Shown: piece by piece, positions 16,278-24,950 of the stretch | Numbering within the stretch: the first letter of the stretch is position 1 | How the letters are laid out: every line of letters begins with the position of its first letter | Origin: Nocardioides sp. SYSU D00038 | Lineage (GTDB): Bacteria; Actinomycetota; Actinomycetes; Propionibacteriales; Nocardioidaceae | Assembly: GCF_016924665.1 (NCBI RefSeq) | Contig: NZ_JAFFJT010000010.1 | Coordinates: 124,001-188,000, forward strand | DNA length: 64,000 nt | Direction of reading: 5' to 3' | Made by a program: the position numbers and the translations under genes | The notes under the pieces: model-generated | Told to the model about the DNA's origin: nothing | Seen by the model: the letters and a program-made list of their open reading frames with translations, nothing else | Databases searched by the model: none

Positions 16278-17449
16278 CCCCTCCCGATGTCTTCGCCCCG
16301 GCGACCCTGGGCCCGGTCCGGCTGCGCAACCGCACGGTCAAGGCCGCCACCTTCGAGGGGCAGGCACCCGAGGGCCAGGTCACCGACGGACTGGTCGACT
16401 ACCACCTCGCGGTCGCCCGCGGCGGCGTCGGCCTCACCACCGTCGCCTACCTCGCCGTCGCGCCCGAGGGTCGCACCCACCGCGAGCAGATCGTGGTCGG
16501 ACCCGCGACAGTGGGCGGGCTGACCCGGCTGGCCGACGCCGTGCACGAGGCCGGGGCGGCGATCGCGGGCCAGGTGGGCCACGCCGGGCCGGTGGCCAAC
16601 GGGCGCTCCAACGGCGTGCACGCGCTCAGCGCCAGCCGGATGCCCAGCCCCCTGTCGATGCAGATGATCCGCTCGGCGACCGAGGCCGACCTCACCCGGA
16701 TCACCCGCGCGTACGTCGAGACCGCGCGCACCCTGGTGACGGCCGGCTTCGACGTGCTCGAGCTGCACATGGCGCACAGCTACCTGATCTCCTCGTTCCT
16801 CGCCCCTGGGCTCAACCGGCGCAAGGACCGCTGGGGCGGGTCGTTCGAGAACCGGTCGCGGCTGGCCCGCCAGGTCGCGCGCGCCGTGCGCGAGGAGGTC
16901 GGCGGCGCGGTCGCGGTCACCGCCAAGGCCAGCCTCGGCGACGGGTTCCGGGGCGGGGTGACCACGGAGGAGTGCATCGACCTGCTGGGCCTGCTCGAGG
17001 CCGACGGCAGCGTCGACGCCGTGCAGCTCAGCGGTGGGTCGTCGCTAATGAACCCCATGTACCTCTTCCGCGGCGAGGCGCCGGTGCGCGAGTTCGCTGC
17101 CACCATGCCGGCGCTGGTGCGGTGGGGGATGCGCACGCCGGTGGGCCGCGGCTTCCTCAAGGAGTACCCCTTCGAGGAGGCGTACTTCCGCGAGAAGGCG
17201 CTACGGGTGCGCGCCGCGGTGTCGCTGCCCCTGATGCTGCTCGGCGGCATCAACCGGCGCGAGACGATGGAGCAGGCGATGGTCGACGGCTTCGACTTCG
17301 TGGCCATGGGCCGCGCACTGCTCCGCGAGCCCGACCTCGTCGCCAAGCTCTCCGCCGGCAGCCAGGCGACCGGCCTGTGCATCCACTGCAACCGCTGCAT
17401 GCCGACGATCTACACCGGCACCCGGTGCCCGGTCGTCACGCCGGTCTGA
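16274..17449 (+). CDS. NADH:flavin oxidoreductase, Old Yellow Enzyme family
   Basis: 391-residue FMN-binding TIM barrel. Visible: PVRLRNRTVKAATFEG, the barrel strand IAGQVGHAGP, LELHMAHSYLISSFLAPGLNRRKDRWGGSFENRSR, LMLLGGINRRETME and FVAMGRALLREP (FMN phosphate). The C-terminus has a Cys cluster (CIHCNRCMP and a final C), resembling the 4Fe-4S site of 2,4-dienoyl-CoA reductases, but the second flavin/NAD domain of those enzymes is absent. A KstR-type operator at its promoter suggests reduction of an unsaturated steroid or lipid intermediate. GTG 16274 is a leaderless start. Confidence 0.88.
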   Translation: MTPPDVFAPATLGPVRLRNRTVKAATFEGQAPEGQVTDGLVDYHLAVARGGVGLTTVAYLAVAPEGRTHREQIVVGPATVGGLTRLADAVHEAGAAIAGQVGHAGPVANGRSNGVHALSASRMPSPLSMQMIRSATEADLTRITRAYVETARTLVTAGFDVLELHMAHSYLISSFLAPGLNRRKDRWGGSFENRSRLARQVARAVREEVGGAVAVTAKASLGDGFRGGVTTEECIDLLGLLEADGSVDAVQLSGGSSLMNPMYLFRGEAPVREFAATMPALVRWGMRTPVGRGFLKEYPFEEAYFREKALRVRAAVSLPLMLLGGINRRETMEQAMVDGFDFVAMGRALLREPDLVAKLSAGSQATGLCIHCNRCMPTIYTGTRCPVVTPV

Positions 17450-17469
17450 CGCCTGCCCTTCCGCGAAAC

Positions 17470-17483
17470 TAGAACCTGTTCTA
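17470..17483 (+). promoter_or_regulatory. KstR-type operator upstream of the DapB-like gene
   Basis: TAGAACCTGTTCTA is a perfect palindrome apart from its two central bases' surroundings and matches TNNAACNNGTTNNA fully. It overlaps the -10 hexamer TATCTT (17482-17487), which ends 6 bases before the ATG at 17494. Same architecture as the site at 16250. Confidence 0.85.
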
Positions 17484-17493
17484 TCTTTCGTCC

Positions 17494-18594
17494 ATGTCCC
17501 AGGTCATCCCCGAGAAGCCGCTGCGCGTCGTCGTCTGGTCGACAGGCACCATCGGTCGCCACGCCATCGCCGGCATCGACGCCCACCCCGACCTCGAGCT
17601 GGTGGGGGTCTGGGTCAGCAACCCCGACAAGCACGGCAAGGACGCCGGCGAGCTGGCCGAGCTGGGTCGTGAGCTCGGCGTACGGGCCACCACCGACCGC
17701 GACGAGCTGATCGCCCTCGCCCCCGACGCCATCGTGCACACCGCCATGGCCGACGACCGGGTCTTCGAGTGCATCGACGACCTCAAGTCGTTCGTGGCTG
17801 CCGGCATCAACGTCACCAGCAGCGGCCCGGTGCTGCTGCAGTGGCCCGAGGAGATCCTGCCGCCGGAGATGATCGCCGACCTCGAGGACGCCTGTGCCCG
17901 CGGGGGCGCGAGCATGCACGTCAACGGCATCGACCCCGGGTTCGCCAACGACGTGCTGCCGCTGGTGATGACCAGCCTCTCCCAGCGCATCGACGAGGTG
18001 CGGGTGATGGAGATCTGCGACTACTCCACCTACTACCAGCCCGTCGTGATGGGCGACCTCTTCGGCTTCGGCAAGCCGATGGACCAGGTCGGCATGCTCT
18101 GGCTCCCCGGCATCCTCGGCGCCGCCTGGGGCAGCGTGGTCCGCCAGATCGCGGCCGGCCTCGACATCACCCTCGACGAGCCGCTCACCGAGGAGGTCGA
18201 ACGCCGGCCGGCCGAGCGGGACACGCCCTCGGTCTCCGGCGACGTCGCCGCGGGCACCATGGGCTCGGTGCGCTTCCAGGTGATCGGCAAGGTCGACGGC
18301 GTGCCGCGCGTCGTGCTCGAGCACATCACCCGCACCGCCGCCGACTCCGACCCGGACTGGGAGAAGCCCCCGGCCGGCACCGACGGCTGCTACCGGGTGC
18401 GGATCAGCGGCGAGCCGATGATGCAGGTCGACTTCACCCACCACGGCGAGCACGGCGACCACAACGTCAGCGGCATGATCACCACCGCGCAGCGGATCGT
18501 GAACGCCCTCCCGGCCGTGGTCGCCGCGCCCCCCGGCATCGTCCGCGCCATCGACCTGCCGCTGGTCACCGGCCGCGGGCTGGTCGCCCGGTGA
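17494..18594 (+). CDS. NAD(P)-binding dehydrogenase, DapB / amine-dehydrogenase-like
   Basis: 366 residues. The N-terminal Rossmann motif [18 protein letters not shown] and the later [19 protein letters not shown] are typical of the family annotated as NAD(P)H-dependent amine dehydrogenase / dihydrodipicolinate reductase-like. Members are common in actinobacterial steroid and lipid gene sets, but the reaction is unproven. ATG 17494 is leaderless behind a KstR-type operator. The SDR gene overlaps its stop codon (GTGA) and so should be in the same message. Confidence 0.8.
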   Translation: MSQVIPEKPLRVVVWSTGTIGRHAIAGIDAHPDLELVGVWVSNPDKHGKDAGELAELGRELGVRATTDRDELIALAPDAIVHTAMADDRVFECIDDLKSFVAAGINVTSSGPVLLQWPEEILPPEMIADLEDACARGGASMHVNGIDPGFANDVLPLVMTSLSQRIDEVRVMEICDYSTYYQPVVMGDLFGFGKPMDQVGMLWLPGILGAAWGSVVRQIAAGLDITLDEPLTEEVERRPAERDTPSVSGDVAAGTMGSVRFQVIGKVDGVPRVVLEHITRTAADSDPDWEKPPAGTDGCYRVRISGEPMMQVDFTHHGEHGDHNVSGMITTAQRIVNALPAVVAAPPGIVRAIDLPLVTGRGLVAR

Positions 18595-19400
18595 GCGGCA
18601 TCCTCGACCGGTTCGCCGTCACCGACCAGGTCGCGATCGTCACCGGCGCCGGTCGCGGGCTCGGCGCCGCCACCGCCGTCGCGCTCGCCGAGGCCGGCGC
18701 CGACGTGCTGATCTCGGCGCGCACCGAGGCACAGCTCGACCGGGTCGCCGAGCAGGTCCGCGCGACCGGCCGGCGCTGCCTCGTCGTGGCCGCGGACCTC
18801 AGCGACCTCGACGCGGTCGCCGGCCTCGCGCAGGCGGCGTACGACGAGTTCGGCCGGCTCGACACGGTCGTCAACAACGTCGGCGGCACCTTCCCGACCG
18901 AGTTCCTCAAGACCAGCAACGAGTTCCTCAACGAGGCGTTCAGCTTCAACGTCACCACCGCCCACGCGCTCAGCCGGGCCGCCGTGCCGCTGATGCTGTC
19001 GGCGGCGCCCGACGCGCAGAAGAGCATCGTCACGATCAGCTCGATGATGGGCCGCACCGCCGACCGCGGCTTCATCGCCTACGGCACCGCCAAGGCTGCA
19101 CTGGCCCACTGGACCAGGATGGCCGCCCAGGACCTCGCCCCGACCATCCGGGTCAACGGCATCTACGTCGGCTCGATCATGACCAGCGCCCTCGAGTACG
19201 TCGCCGGGCAGCCCGAGCTGATGGACCAGCTCGAGACCAAGACCCCGCTCAAGCGGGTGGGCGAGCCCGAGGACATCGCGGCCGGCGTGCTCTACCTCGC
19301 CTCGCGTGCGGGGCAGTACGTCACGGGCAAGCTGCTCGAGATCGACGGCGGGATCCAGCAGCCCACCCTCGATCTCGGGTTCCCCGACGTGGCGCCGTAG
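18591..19400 (+). CDS. Short-chain dehydrogenase/reductase
   Basis: 269-residue classical SDR: cofactor motif TGAGRGLG (residues 18-25), NNVG, the catalytic Ser in TISSMMG, Tyr164 and Lys168 in AYGTAKAAL, and the C-terminal [11 protein letters not shown]. An NAD(P)-dependent alcohol/ketone interconversion is expected; in this KstR-linked operon a hydroxysteroid or 3-hydroxyacyl-CoA is a reasonable guess. GTG 18591 overlaps the upstream TGA. Its TAG stop is also the start of the next gene's -10 box. Confidence 0.92.
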   Translation: MSGILDRFAVTDQVAIVTGAGRGLGAATAVALAEAGADVLISARTEAQLDRVAEQVRATGRRCLVVAADLSDLDAVAGLAQAAYDEFGRLDTVVNNVGGTFPTEFLKTSNEFLNEAFSFNVTTAHALSRAAVPLMLSAAPDAQKSIVTISSMMGRTADRGFIAYGTAKAALAHWTRMAAQDLAPTIRVNGIYVGSIMTSALEYVAGQPELMDQLETKTPLKRVGEPEDIAAGVLYLASRAGQYVTGKLLEIDGGIQQPTLDLGFPDVAP

Positions 19401-19403
19401 GGT
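19398..19403 (+). promoter_or_regulatory. -10 hexamer TAGGGT overlapping a TAG stop
   Basis: The SDR stop TAG forms the first half of TAGGGT; 7 bases separate it from the GTG of the metallo-beta-lactamase-fold gene. No KstR-type site is present here. Confidence 0.5.
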
Positions 19404-19410
19404 CCGCAGG

Positions 19411-20490
19411 GTGGCTCACGACCCCGGCACCTCCACGGCGTACGCGGTCTCACCCGACTCCGGCGAGCACTGGACCGCCGAGGGCGCCTGGGAGGTCTCG
19501 CCCGGCGTCCACCGGGTGCCGCTGCCGCTCCCGATGGACGGCCTGCGCGCCGTGAACGTCTACGTCGTCGAGAACGACGACGGGCTCACCCTCGTCGACG
19601 GCGGCTGGTCGATCGAGGTCGCGCGCGACCTGCTGCAGCGCTGCCTGAGGTCGATCGGTCACGACTTCCGCGACATCCGGCGGTTCCTCGTCACCCACGT
19701 GCACCGCGACCACTACACACTCGCCCGGGTGCTCGGCGCCGAGGTGGGGGCCGAGGTGGCGCTCGGCCGCGACGAGCAGCCGGCGCTCGAGCTGCTCAAC
19801 AACGTGCACGAGCTGACCCGTAGCCCGTTCATCGAGGTGCTCGAGTCGGCCGGCGCCCACGACGTCGCCGCCCAGTGGGTGCGGCTCGACGCCGACGGCG
19901 ACCTGCCCGACGCCGCGATGTGGGCCTACCCCGACACCTGGCTCGAGGGCGACCAGCAGCTCGAGGTCGGCAGCCGCACGCTCGACGCCGTGCACACACC
20001 GGGCCACACGCCGGGCCACTTCGTCTTCGCCGAGCGCGCCGCGGGCCTACTCTTCGCCGGCGACCACGTGCTCCCGACGATCACCCCGTCGATCGGGTTC
20101 ACGGTGCCGCCGACGCCGCAGCCGCTGGGCGACTTCATGGCCTCGCTGACCAAGGTGCGCGCCCTCCCCGACCTGCGGGTGCTGCCCGCCCACGGCCCGG
20201 TGGGCATGTCGTCCCACGAGCGGGTCGACCAGCTGCTCGCCTTCCACGGGGGCCGCCTCGACCAGACCCTCGCCGCCGTGCTCGGCGGGGCCCGCACCGG
20301 CCACGACGCCGCCCAGCACCTCGGCTGGACCCGCCACGAGAAGGCCTTCCCGACCCTCGACGTCTTCAGCCAGGGCATGGCGGCGATGGAGACCAAGGCC
20401 CACCTCGACCTGCTCGCCGCCCAGGGCCGGGTCACCCGCACCCGCGACCCCGACGGCTCGTTCCGCTACGCCCCTCCCGTCCCCGACTGA
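19411..20490 (+). CDS. Metallo-beta-lactamase-fold hydrolase
   Basis: 359 residues. The zinc motif is intact: H96-V-H98-R-D100-H101, a later HTPGHTPGH, and FAGDHVLP, plus a C-terminal winged-helix-like tail (WTRHEKAFPTLDVFS). Proteins with this layout hydrolyse thioesters or lactones (glyoxalase II-like, LACTB2-like). It stands directly behind the SDR gene and may take part in the same catabolic route, though it has its own -10 box. GTG 19411 starts the homology. Confidence 0.88.
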   Translation: MAHDPGTSTAYAVSPDSGEHWTAEGAWEVSPGVHRVPLPLPMDGLRAVNVYVVENDDGLTLVDGGWSIEVARDLLQRCLRSIGHDFRDIRRFLVTHVHRDHYTLARVLGAEVGAEVALGRDEQPALELLNNVHELTRSPFIEVLESAGAHDVAAQWVRLDADGDLPDAAMWAYPDTWLEGDQQLEVGSRTLDAVHTPGHTPGHFVFAERAAGLLFAGDHVLPTITPSIGFTVPPTPQPLGDFMASLTKVRALPDLRVLPAHGPVGMSSHERVDQLLAFHGGRLDQTLAAVLGGARTGHDAAQHLGWTRHEKAFPTLDVFSQGMAAMETKAHLDLLAAQGRVTRTRDPDGSFRYAPPVPD

Positions 20491-20505
20491 CGGACCACCC
20501 CGTCG

Positions 20506-20649
20506 CTGGTCGAGCAGCGCTGCTCGCTGGTTGAGGAGGGACGAAGTCCCGTCTCGAAACCTAGTGAGACGACAGCCCTCCGTCCCCACCGGAGGGCGTT
20601 CGGCCGTACGGGGTTTCGAGACAGTTGCCAGCGCAACTTCCTCAACCAG
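20506..20649. repeat. A-family palindromic repeat (A4) with an extra left end
   Basis: A short left end CTGGTCGAGCAGCG (20506-20519) is followed by a full element 20527-20649: CTGGTTGAGGAGGGACG, a CCCTCC / GGAGGG core, and the right arm GACAGTTGCCAGCGCAAC ending CTCAACCAG. The right end contains the stop codon of the minus-strand GNAT gene. Confidence 0.9.
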
Positions 20650-21082
20650 CAGCCGGGTCGCGGCGCATGGGGAGGTGGGGGATGCCGTCCTCGAGGAACT
20701 CGGGGCCCGTGACGGTGAAGCCGAACGACGCGTACCAGTCGGCGAGCGGGGACTGGGCGTCGAGGACGACGGGGCGGGCGGGGCAGGCGGCGAGGGCGGC
20801 GGTCATCAGGACGTCGGCGAGGCCGCGGCCGCGGGCGGCGGGGGCGAGCACGACGCGGCCGACCCGCCAGACCTCGCCGTCGTCGAGCACCCGCGCGACG
20901 CCGAGGAGGGCGCCGTCGTCCTCGAGCAGCACGTGGCGGGTGCCGGGCTCGTCGTCGCGGCCGTCGAGGTCGGGGTAGGGGCACTGCTGCTCCACGACGA
21001 ACACGTCCTGCCGCAGCCGCCACACGGCGTACGCCGTCGCGGCATCGAGGTCGGCGAAGGCCAGGGCACGGGTGGTCGGCAC
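20642..21082 (-). CDS. GNAT acetyltransferase, ElaA-like
   Basis: 146 residues with the ElaA pattern: an N-terminal YAVWRLRQDVFVVEQQCPYPDLDGRD, then VGRVVLAPAARGRGLADVLM (acetyl-CoA pyrophosphate loop R-G-R-G-L) and a C-terminal WYASFGF. Acetyl acceptor unknown. The stop codon lies inside the terminal CTCAACCAG of the A4 repeat, so the repeat arrived at, or the gene adapted to, the very 3' end. It is divergent from the thiamine operon. Confidence 0.88.
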   Translation of the reverse strand: MPTTRALAFADLDAATAYAVWRLRQDVFVVEQQCPYPDLDGRDDEPGTRHVLLEDDGALLGVARVLDDGEVWRVGRVVLAPAARGRGLADVLMTAALAACPARPVVLDAQSPLADWYASFGFTVTGPEFLEDGIPHLPMRRDPAAG

Positions 21083-21133
21083 GGTCGAAGTCTCACAGAG
21101 CAGGGGGCTGGCCCCGGCCGCGAGGGCACCCAG

Positions 21134-21139
21134 TAGGTT
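21134..21139 (+). promoter_or_regulatory. -10 hexamer TAGGTT of the thiamine operon
   Basis: TAGGTT lies 12 bases before the riboswitch aptamer, placing transcription start near 21146. Confidence 0.6.
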
Positions 21140-21151
21140 GGGAGGACAAGA

Positions 21152-21236
21152 CAGGGGAGCACCCCGTGGTGCTGAGAGTGCGGATCCGCCGCAGACCCTC
21201 CGAACCTGCTCCGGTTAGCACCGGCGAAGGGAGTCA
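21152..21236 (+). ncRNA. TPP riboswitch (THI element)
   Basis: The two conserved halves are visible: GGGGAGC...GTGCTGAGAGTGCGG for the pyrimidine-sensing helix with the CTGAGA bulge, and ACCCTCCGAACCTG, then CCGGTTAGCACCGGCGAAGG for the diphosphate-sensing helix. The aptamer ends 3-5 bases before the thiB ATG, and its closing strand GAAGGGAG is the only ribosome-binding site. Control of translation start by thiamine diphosphate is inferred. Confidence 0.95.
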
Positions 21237-21239
21237 TCG

Positions 21240-22298
21240 ATGCGTCGCACGCATGCGTCAATCACCGTCCTCGGCCTGGCCCTGGCGGCCACCACGGCGG
21301 GCTGCTCGCTCGGTGGGGGAGGCGACGACGAGGGTGCCGGCAAGGCCGAGCAGGTCGTGCTGGTCACCCACGAGTCGTTCGCCCTGCCCGACGAGGTGGT
21401 CGCGCAGTTCGAAGAGGAGTCGGGCTACGACCTCGTGCTCCGGGCGTCCGGCGACGCCGGCGCGCTCACCAACAAGCTCGTGCTCACCAAGGACGACCCC
21501 ACCGGCGATGCGGCGTTCGGCGTCGACAACACGTTCGCCAGCCGGGCGCTCGACGAGGGCGTCTTCGACACCGCCGAGGCCGAGCTGCCCGCCGGCGCAG
21601 ACCGGTTCGCGCTCGACGGCGACGGTGCCGACCGCCTGGTGCCGGTCGACAACGCCAACGTCTGCATCAACGTCGACACCACGTGGTTCGCCGAGCAGGG
21701 CGTCGAGCCGCCCGCGACGCTGGAGGACCTCACCCGCAAGCAGTACGCCGACCAGCTCGTCCTCCCCGGCGCGGCCACCAGCTCGCCGGGCCTCGCGTTC
21801 CTGCTCACCACCGTCGCGGCCTTCGGCGACGACTGGCCGTCGTACTGGCGCGACCTGGTGGCCAACGGCGCCAAGCTCACCGAGGGCTGGTCGGACGCCT
21901 ACCAGGTCGACTTCACCCAGGGCGGCGGCGGGGGCGACCGGCCGATCGTGCTGTCCTACGACTCCTCGCCGGCGTTCACGATCGCCGACGACGGCACCAC
22001 CACCACCGCGGCGCTGCTCGACACCTGCTTCACCCAGGTGGAGTACGCCGGCGTGCTGGCCGGGGCCGAGAACCCCGAGGGGGCGCGCGAGCTCGTGCAG
22101 TTCCTCACCGGGCCCGAGGTGCAGGCGGCCCTGCCGACCTCGATGTACGTCTTCCCGGTGTCGTCGGAGGTCGAGCTGCCGGCGGAGTGGGCGGAGTTCG
22201 CGGTGCAGCCGGACGACCCGTGGTCGGTCGACCCCGCCGAGATCAGCGCCAACCGCGACGCCTGGCTGCGTGAGTGGAGCGACGTCACCTCGCGATGA
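21240..22298 (+). CDS. thiB: Thiamine ABC transporter, substrate-binding lipoprotein
   Basis: 352 residues with a lipoprotein signal (lipobox ATTAGC, Cys22) and a type-2 periplasmic binding fold: VVLVTHESFALPDEVVAQF, FGVDNTFASRALDEGVF, VPVDNANVCINVDTTWF, and late LPTSMYVFPVSS. This matches the ThiB/TbpA family that captures thiamine and its phosphates outside the membrane. The TPP riboswitch and the following permease and ATPase genes support the call. ATG 21240 follows the riboswitch directly; the stop overlaps thiP (ATGA). Confidence 0.94.
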   Translation: MRRTHASITVLGLALAATTAGCSLGGGGDDEGAGKAEQVVLVTHESFALPDEVVAQFEEESGYDLVLRASGDAGALTNKLVLTKDDPTGDAAFGVDNTFASRALDEGVFDTAEAELPAGADRFALDGDGADRLVPVDNANVCINVDTTWFAEQGVEPPATLEDLTRKQYADQLVLPGAATSSPGLAFLLTTVAAFGDDWPSYWRDLVANGAKLTEGWSDAYQVDFTQGGGGGDRPIVLSYDSSPAFTIADDGTTTTAALLDTCFTQVEYAGVLAGAENPEGARELVQFLTGPEVQAALPTSMYVFPVSSEVELPAEWAEFAVQPDDPWSVDPAEISANRDAWLREWSDVTSR

Positions 22299-23929
22299 GG
22301 CGCGCCCTCACCCTGCTGGGGCTGGCCGCGGTGCCGGTCCTGGTGCTGGCCGTCTTCTTCGTGCTCCCGGTCTCCGGGATGCTGGCCCGCGGCTTCTGGC
22401 CCGACGGGCGCTTCGACCCCGGCGCGGTGCTGGAGGTGCTGACCCGGCCCCGGGTGCACCGCGTGCTCTGGTTCACGATCTGGTCGGCTGGGCTGGCGAC
22501 CGCGGTCAGCGTGGTGCTGGGGCTGCCGGCGGCGTACGCGCTGCACCGGTTGGCGCTGCCGCTGCGCCGCACGATCCGGGCCGCGCTGCTGGTGCCGTTC
22601 GTGCTGCCGACCGTGGTGGTGGGCGTCGCTTTCCGCCAGCTGCTGGGCGAGGCCGGGCCGCTGGGCTTCCTCGGTCTCGACGGCACGCCGGTGGCCATCG
22701 TCGGGGCGCTGGCCTTCTTCAACGTCGCCGTGGTGATCCGGTCGGTGGGCGCCTCCTGGGAGTCGCTCGACCCCCGCCCGGGCGAGGCCGCCGCGGCGCT
22801 CGGGGCCAGCCCCGCCCAGGTGTTCCGCACGGTGACCCTGCCGGCGCTGCGGCCCTCGATCGTCTCGGCGGCGAGCGTGGTCTTCTTGTTCTGCGCCACG
22901 TCGTTCGGCGTCGTGCTGACCCTCGGCGGACTGCGCTACTCCTCGGTGGAGACCGAGATCTACCTGCTCACCACCAACCTGCTCGACCTCCAGGCGGCCG
23001 CCGCGCTGTCGATCGTCCAGCTGGTCGCGGTGACCGCGCTGCTGGTCGTGGCCGGCCGCCTCCGGCGGGTGCCCGACCCCAGCCTGGCCCGGGTGGTGGC
23101 CCGTCCGCGCCGGGTCCGTCCGGGCGACGCCGCGCCGGTGGTGGCCACCGTGCTGCTGCTGGTGGTCGTCGCGCTGCCGGTGGTCTCGCTCGTCGTCGGG
23201 TCGCTGCGGCAGGGCGACCGGTGGACGCTCGACCACTACCGCGCCCTCGCCGGGCGCGGCGCCGACGAGGCGCTCCTCCAGCCGGCGAGCGACGCGCTCC
23301 TGCTGTCACTGCGCACGGCCGTCGACGCCACCTGGATGTCGCTGGTGCTCGGCACCCTGGTGGCGGTCGTGGTCTCCCGTCGCTCGCGCGGCCGGGCCGA
23401 ACGGCGGTTGCGCGGCGTGCTCGACGGGTTCTTCATGCTCCCGCTGGGGGTCTCGGCGGTGACCCTCGGCTTCGGCTTCCTGATCACGCTGGGCCGCCCG
23501 CCGCTGGAGCTGCGCGACTCGGCGCTGCTGGTGCCGGTCGCCCAGGCGCTGGTGGCGCTGCCGCTCGTCGTGCGCACCCTGGCCCCGGTGCTGGCGTCGG
23601 TCGACGAGCGCCAGCGCCAGGCGGCCGCCTCGCTCGGGGCGGGTCCGCTACGGGCCGCCCTCACCGTCGACCTGCCGGTGGTGTGGCGGCCGCTGCTCGC
23701 CGCAGCCGGCTTCGCGTTCGCCGTGTCGCTCGGCGAGTTCGGCGCCACGTCGTTCCTCGCCCGCGACGAGCGGCTCACCCTGCCGGTCGCCATCTACCGG
23801 CTCATCGGCCACCCGGGCGCCGCCAACTACGGCATGGCGCTCGCGGCCTCCGTCGTCCTGGCCGCCACCACGGCCGTCGTCATGCTCGCGGTCGAGCGGC
23901 TGCGGGTCCCGTCGTTGGGAGCGTTCTGA
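22295..23929 (+). CDS. thiP: Thiamine ABC transporter, permease
   Basis: 544 residues, a fused double permease with about 12 hydrophobic segments. Two EAA-loop motifs are seen: EAAAALGASPAQVFRTVTLP and QAAASLGAGPLRAALTVDLP, each the docking site for one ATPase subunit. ThiP-type permeases carry both halves in one chain, as here. ATG 22295 overlaps the thiB TGA, and the stop overlaps the thiQ ATG (TGATG), so thiB-thiP-thiQ are tightly coupled. Confidence 0.94.
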   Translation: MRRALTLLGLAAVPVLVLAVFFVLPVSGMLARGFWPDGRFDPGAVLEVLTRPRVHRVLWFTIWSAGLATAVSVVLGLPAAYALHRLALPLRRTIRAALLVPFVLPTVVVGVAFRQLLGEAGPLGFLGLDGTPVAIVGALAFFNVAVVIRSVGASWESLDPRPGEAAAALGASPAQVFRTVTLPALRPSIVSAASVVFLFCATSFGVVLTLGGLRYSSVETEIYLLTTNLLDLQAAAALSIVQLVAVTALLVVAGRLRRVPDPSLARVVARPRRVRPGDAAPVVATVLLLVVVALPVVSLVVGSLRQGDRWTLDHYRALAGRGADEALLQPASDALLLSLRTAVDATWMSLVLGTLVAVVVSRRSRGRAERRLRGVLDGFFMLPLGVSAVTLGFGFLITLGRPPLELRDSALLVPVAQALVALPLVVRTLAPVLASVDERQRQAAASLGAGPLRAALTVDLPVVWRPLLAAAGFAFAVSLGEFGATSFLARDERLTLPVAIYRLIGHPGAANYGMALAASVVLAATTAVVMLAVERLRVPSLGAF

Positions 23930-24945
23930 TGCTCGGTGTCGACCACGTCGACGTGGACTACGACGGCGTCCCCGCCGTCGTCGACGTCTCGCTCGACCTG
24001 CCCGACGGCCTGGTGCTCGCCGTGCTGGGCCCGTCCGGCTCGGGCAAGTCCACGCTGCTGCGCGCGATCGCCGGACTCGAGCCGGTGCGGTCGGGACGCG
24101 TCACGTGGGACGGCGCCGACCTGGCCGGCACCCCCACGCACAAGCGCGGCTTCGCGCTGATGTTCCAGGACGGTCAGCTCTTCCAGCACCTCACGGTGGC
24201 CCGCAACGTCGCCTACCCGCTGCGGCTGCGCCGGGCCCGCGACACCGCCACCCGCGTGGCCGAGCTGCTGGAGCTGGTCGGGCTCTCCGGCTACGGCGAC
24301 CGGCTGCCCGCGACCCTGTCCGGCGGCGAGCGGCAGCGGGTCGCGCTGGCGCGGTCGCTGGCCGTCGAGCCGCGGCTGCTGCTGCTCGACGAGCCGCTCT
24401 CGGCCCTCGACGCCGGCCTGCGCGAGCGGCTGGCCGGCGACCTGTCCCGGATCCTGCGCGCGGCCGGCACCACCGCGCTGATGGTCACCCACGACCACGA
24501 GGAGGCGTTCGCGGTGGCCGACCGGATCGCTGTGATGCGCGACGGTCGGCTGGTGCAGCACGGCGACATCGACGCCGTCTGGCGTGCGCCGGTCGACGCC
24601 GCGACCGCGCTGTTCCTCGGCTACGCCTCGGTGCTCGAGGGCGGGGCCGCGGCGCGGGTGCTCGCCGCCGCGGGACTGCCGGCGGCACCCGGGTCGGCCG
24701 TCGCCGTACGCCGCTCCGCGCTGGCGCTGGCCGAGCGCGGCCCGCTCGCCGCGACGGTGGTGTCGGCCCGCGCGACCCCCGAACAGGTGCGGCTGGTCGT
24801 CGACGTCGTCGGCGCCGGCGCGCTGGACGCGGTGGCTCCCCTCGACCACCCGGCCGCGCCGGGCCAGGAGGTGCACCTGGTCGTGGACCGCACCCGGCTC
24901 GCCGTCCTCCCGGGTGCCGCCCGGGAGGACCTCTCCCTAGACTGA
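23929..24945 (+). CDS. thiQ: Thiamine ABC transporter, ATP-binding protein
   Basis: 338 residues. Walker A GPSGSGKST (residues 34-42), Q-loop FQDGQLF, signature LSGGERQRVALARSL, Walker B LLLLDEPLSALDA and the switch His in VTHDHEEAF. About 110 extra C-terminal residues form a TOBE-like beta domain, longer than in E. coli ThiQ and more like FbpC/PotA-type ATPases. The position in the TPP-riboswitch operon makes thiamine uptake the likely job. Confidence 0.92.
   Translation: MLGVDHVDVDYDGVPAVVDVSLDLPDGLVLAVLGPSGSGKSTLLRAIAGLEPVRSGRVTWDGADLAGTPTHKRGFALMFQDGQLFQHLTVARNVAYPLRLRRARDTATRVAELLELVGLSGYGDRLPATLSGGERQRVALARSLAVEPRLLLLDEPLSALDAGLRERLAGDLSRILRAAGTTALMVTHDHEEAFAVADRIAVMRDGRLVQHGDIDAVWRAPVDAATALFLGYASVLEGGAAARVLAAAGLPAAPGSAVAVRRSALALAERGPLAATVVSARATPEQVRLVVDVVGAGALDAVAPLDHPAAPGQEVHLVVDRTRLAVLPGAAREDLSLD
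24938..24943 (+). promoter_or_regulatory. -10 hexamer TAGACT of the PAP2 gene
   Basis: TAGACT lies in the last codons of thiQ and ends 7 bases before the GTG at 24951. Confidence 0.45.
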
Positions 24946-24950
24946 CCCGC

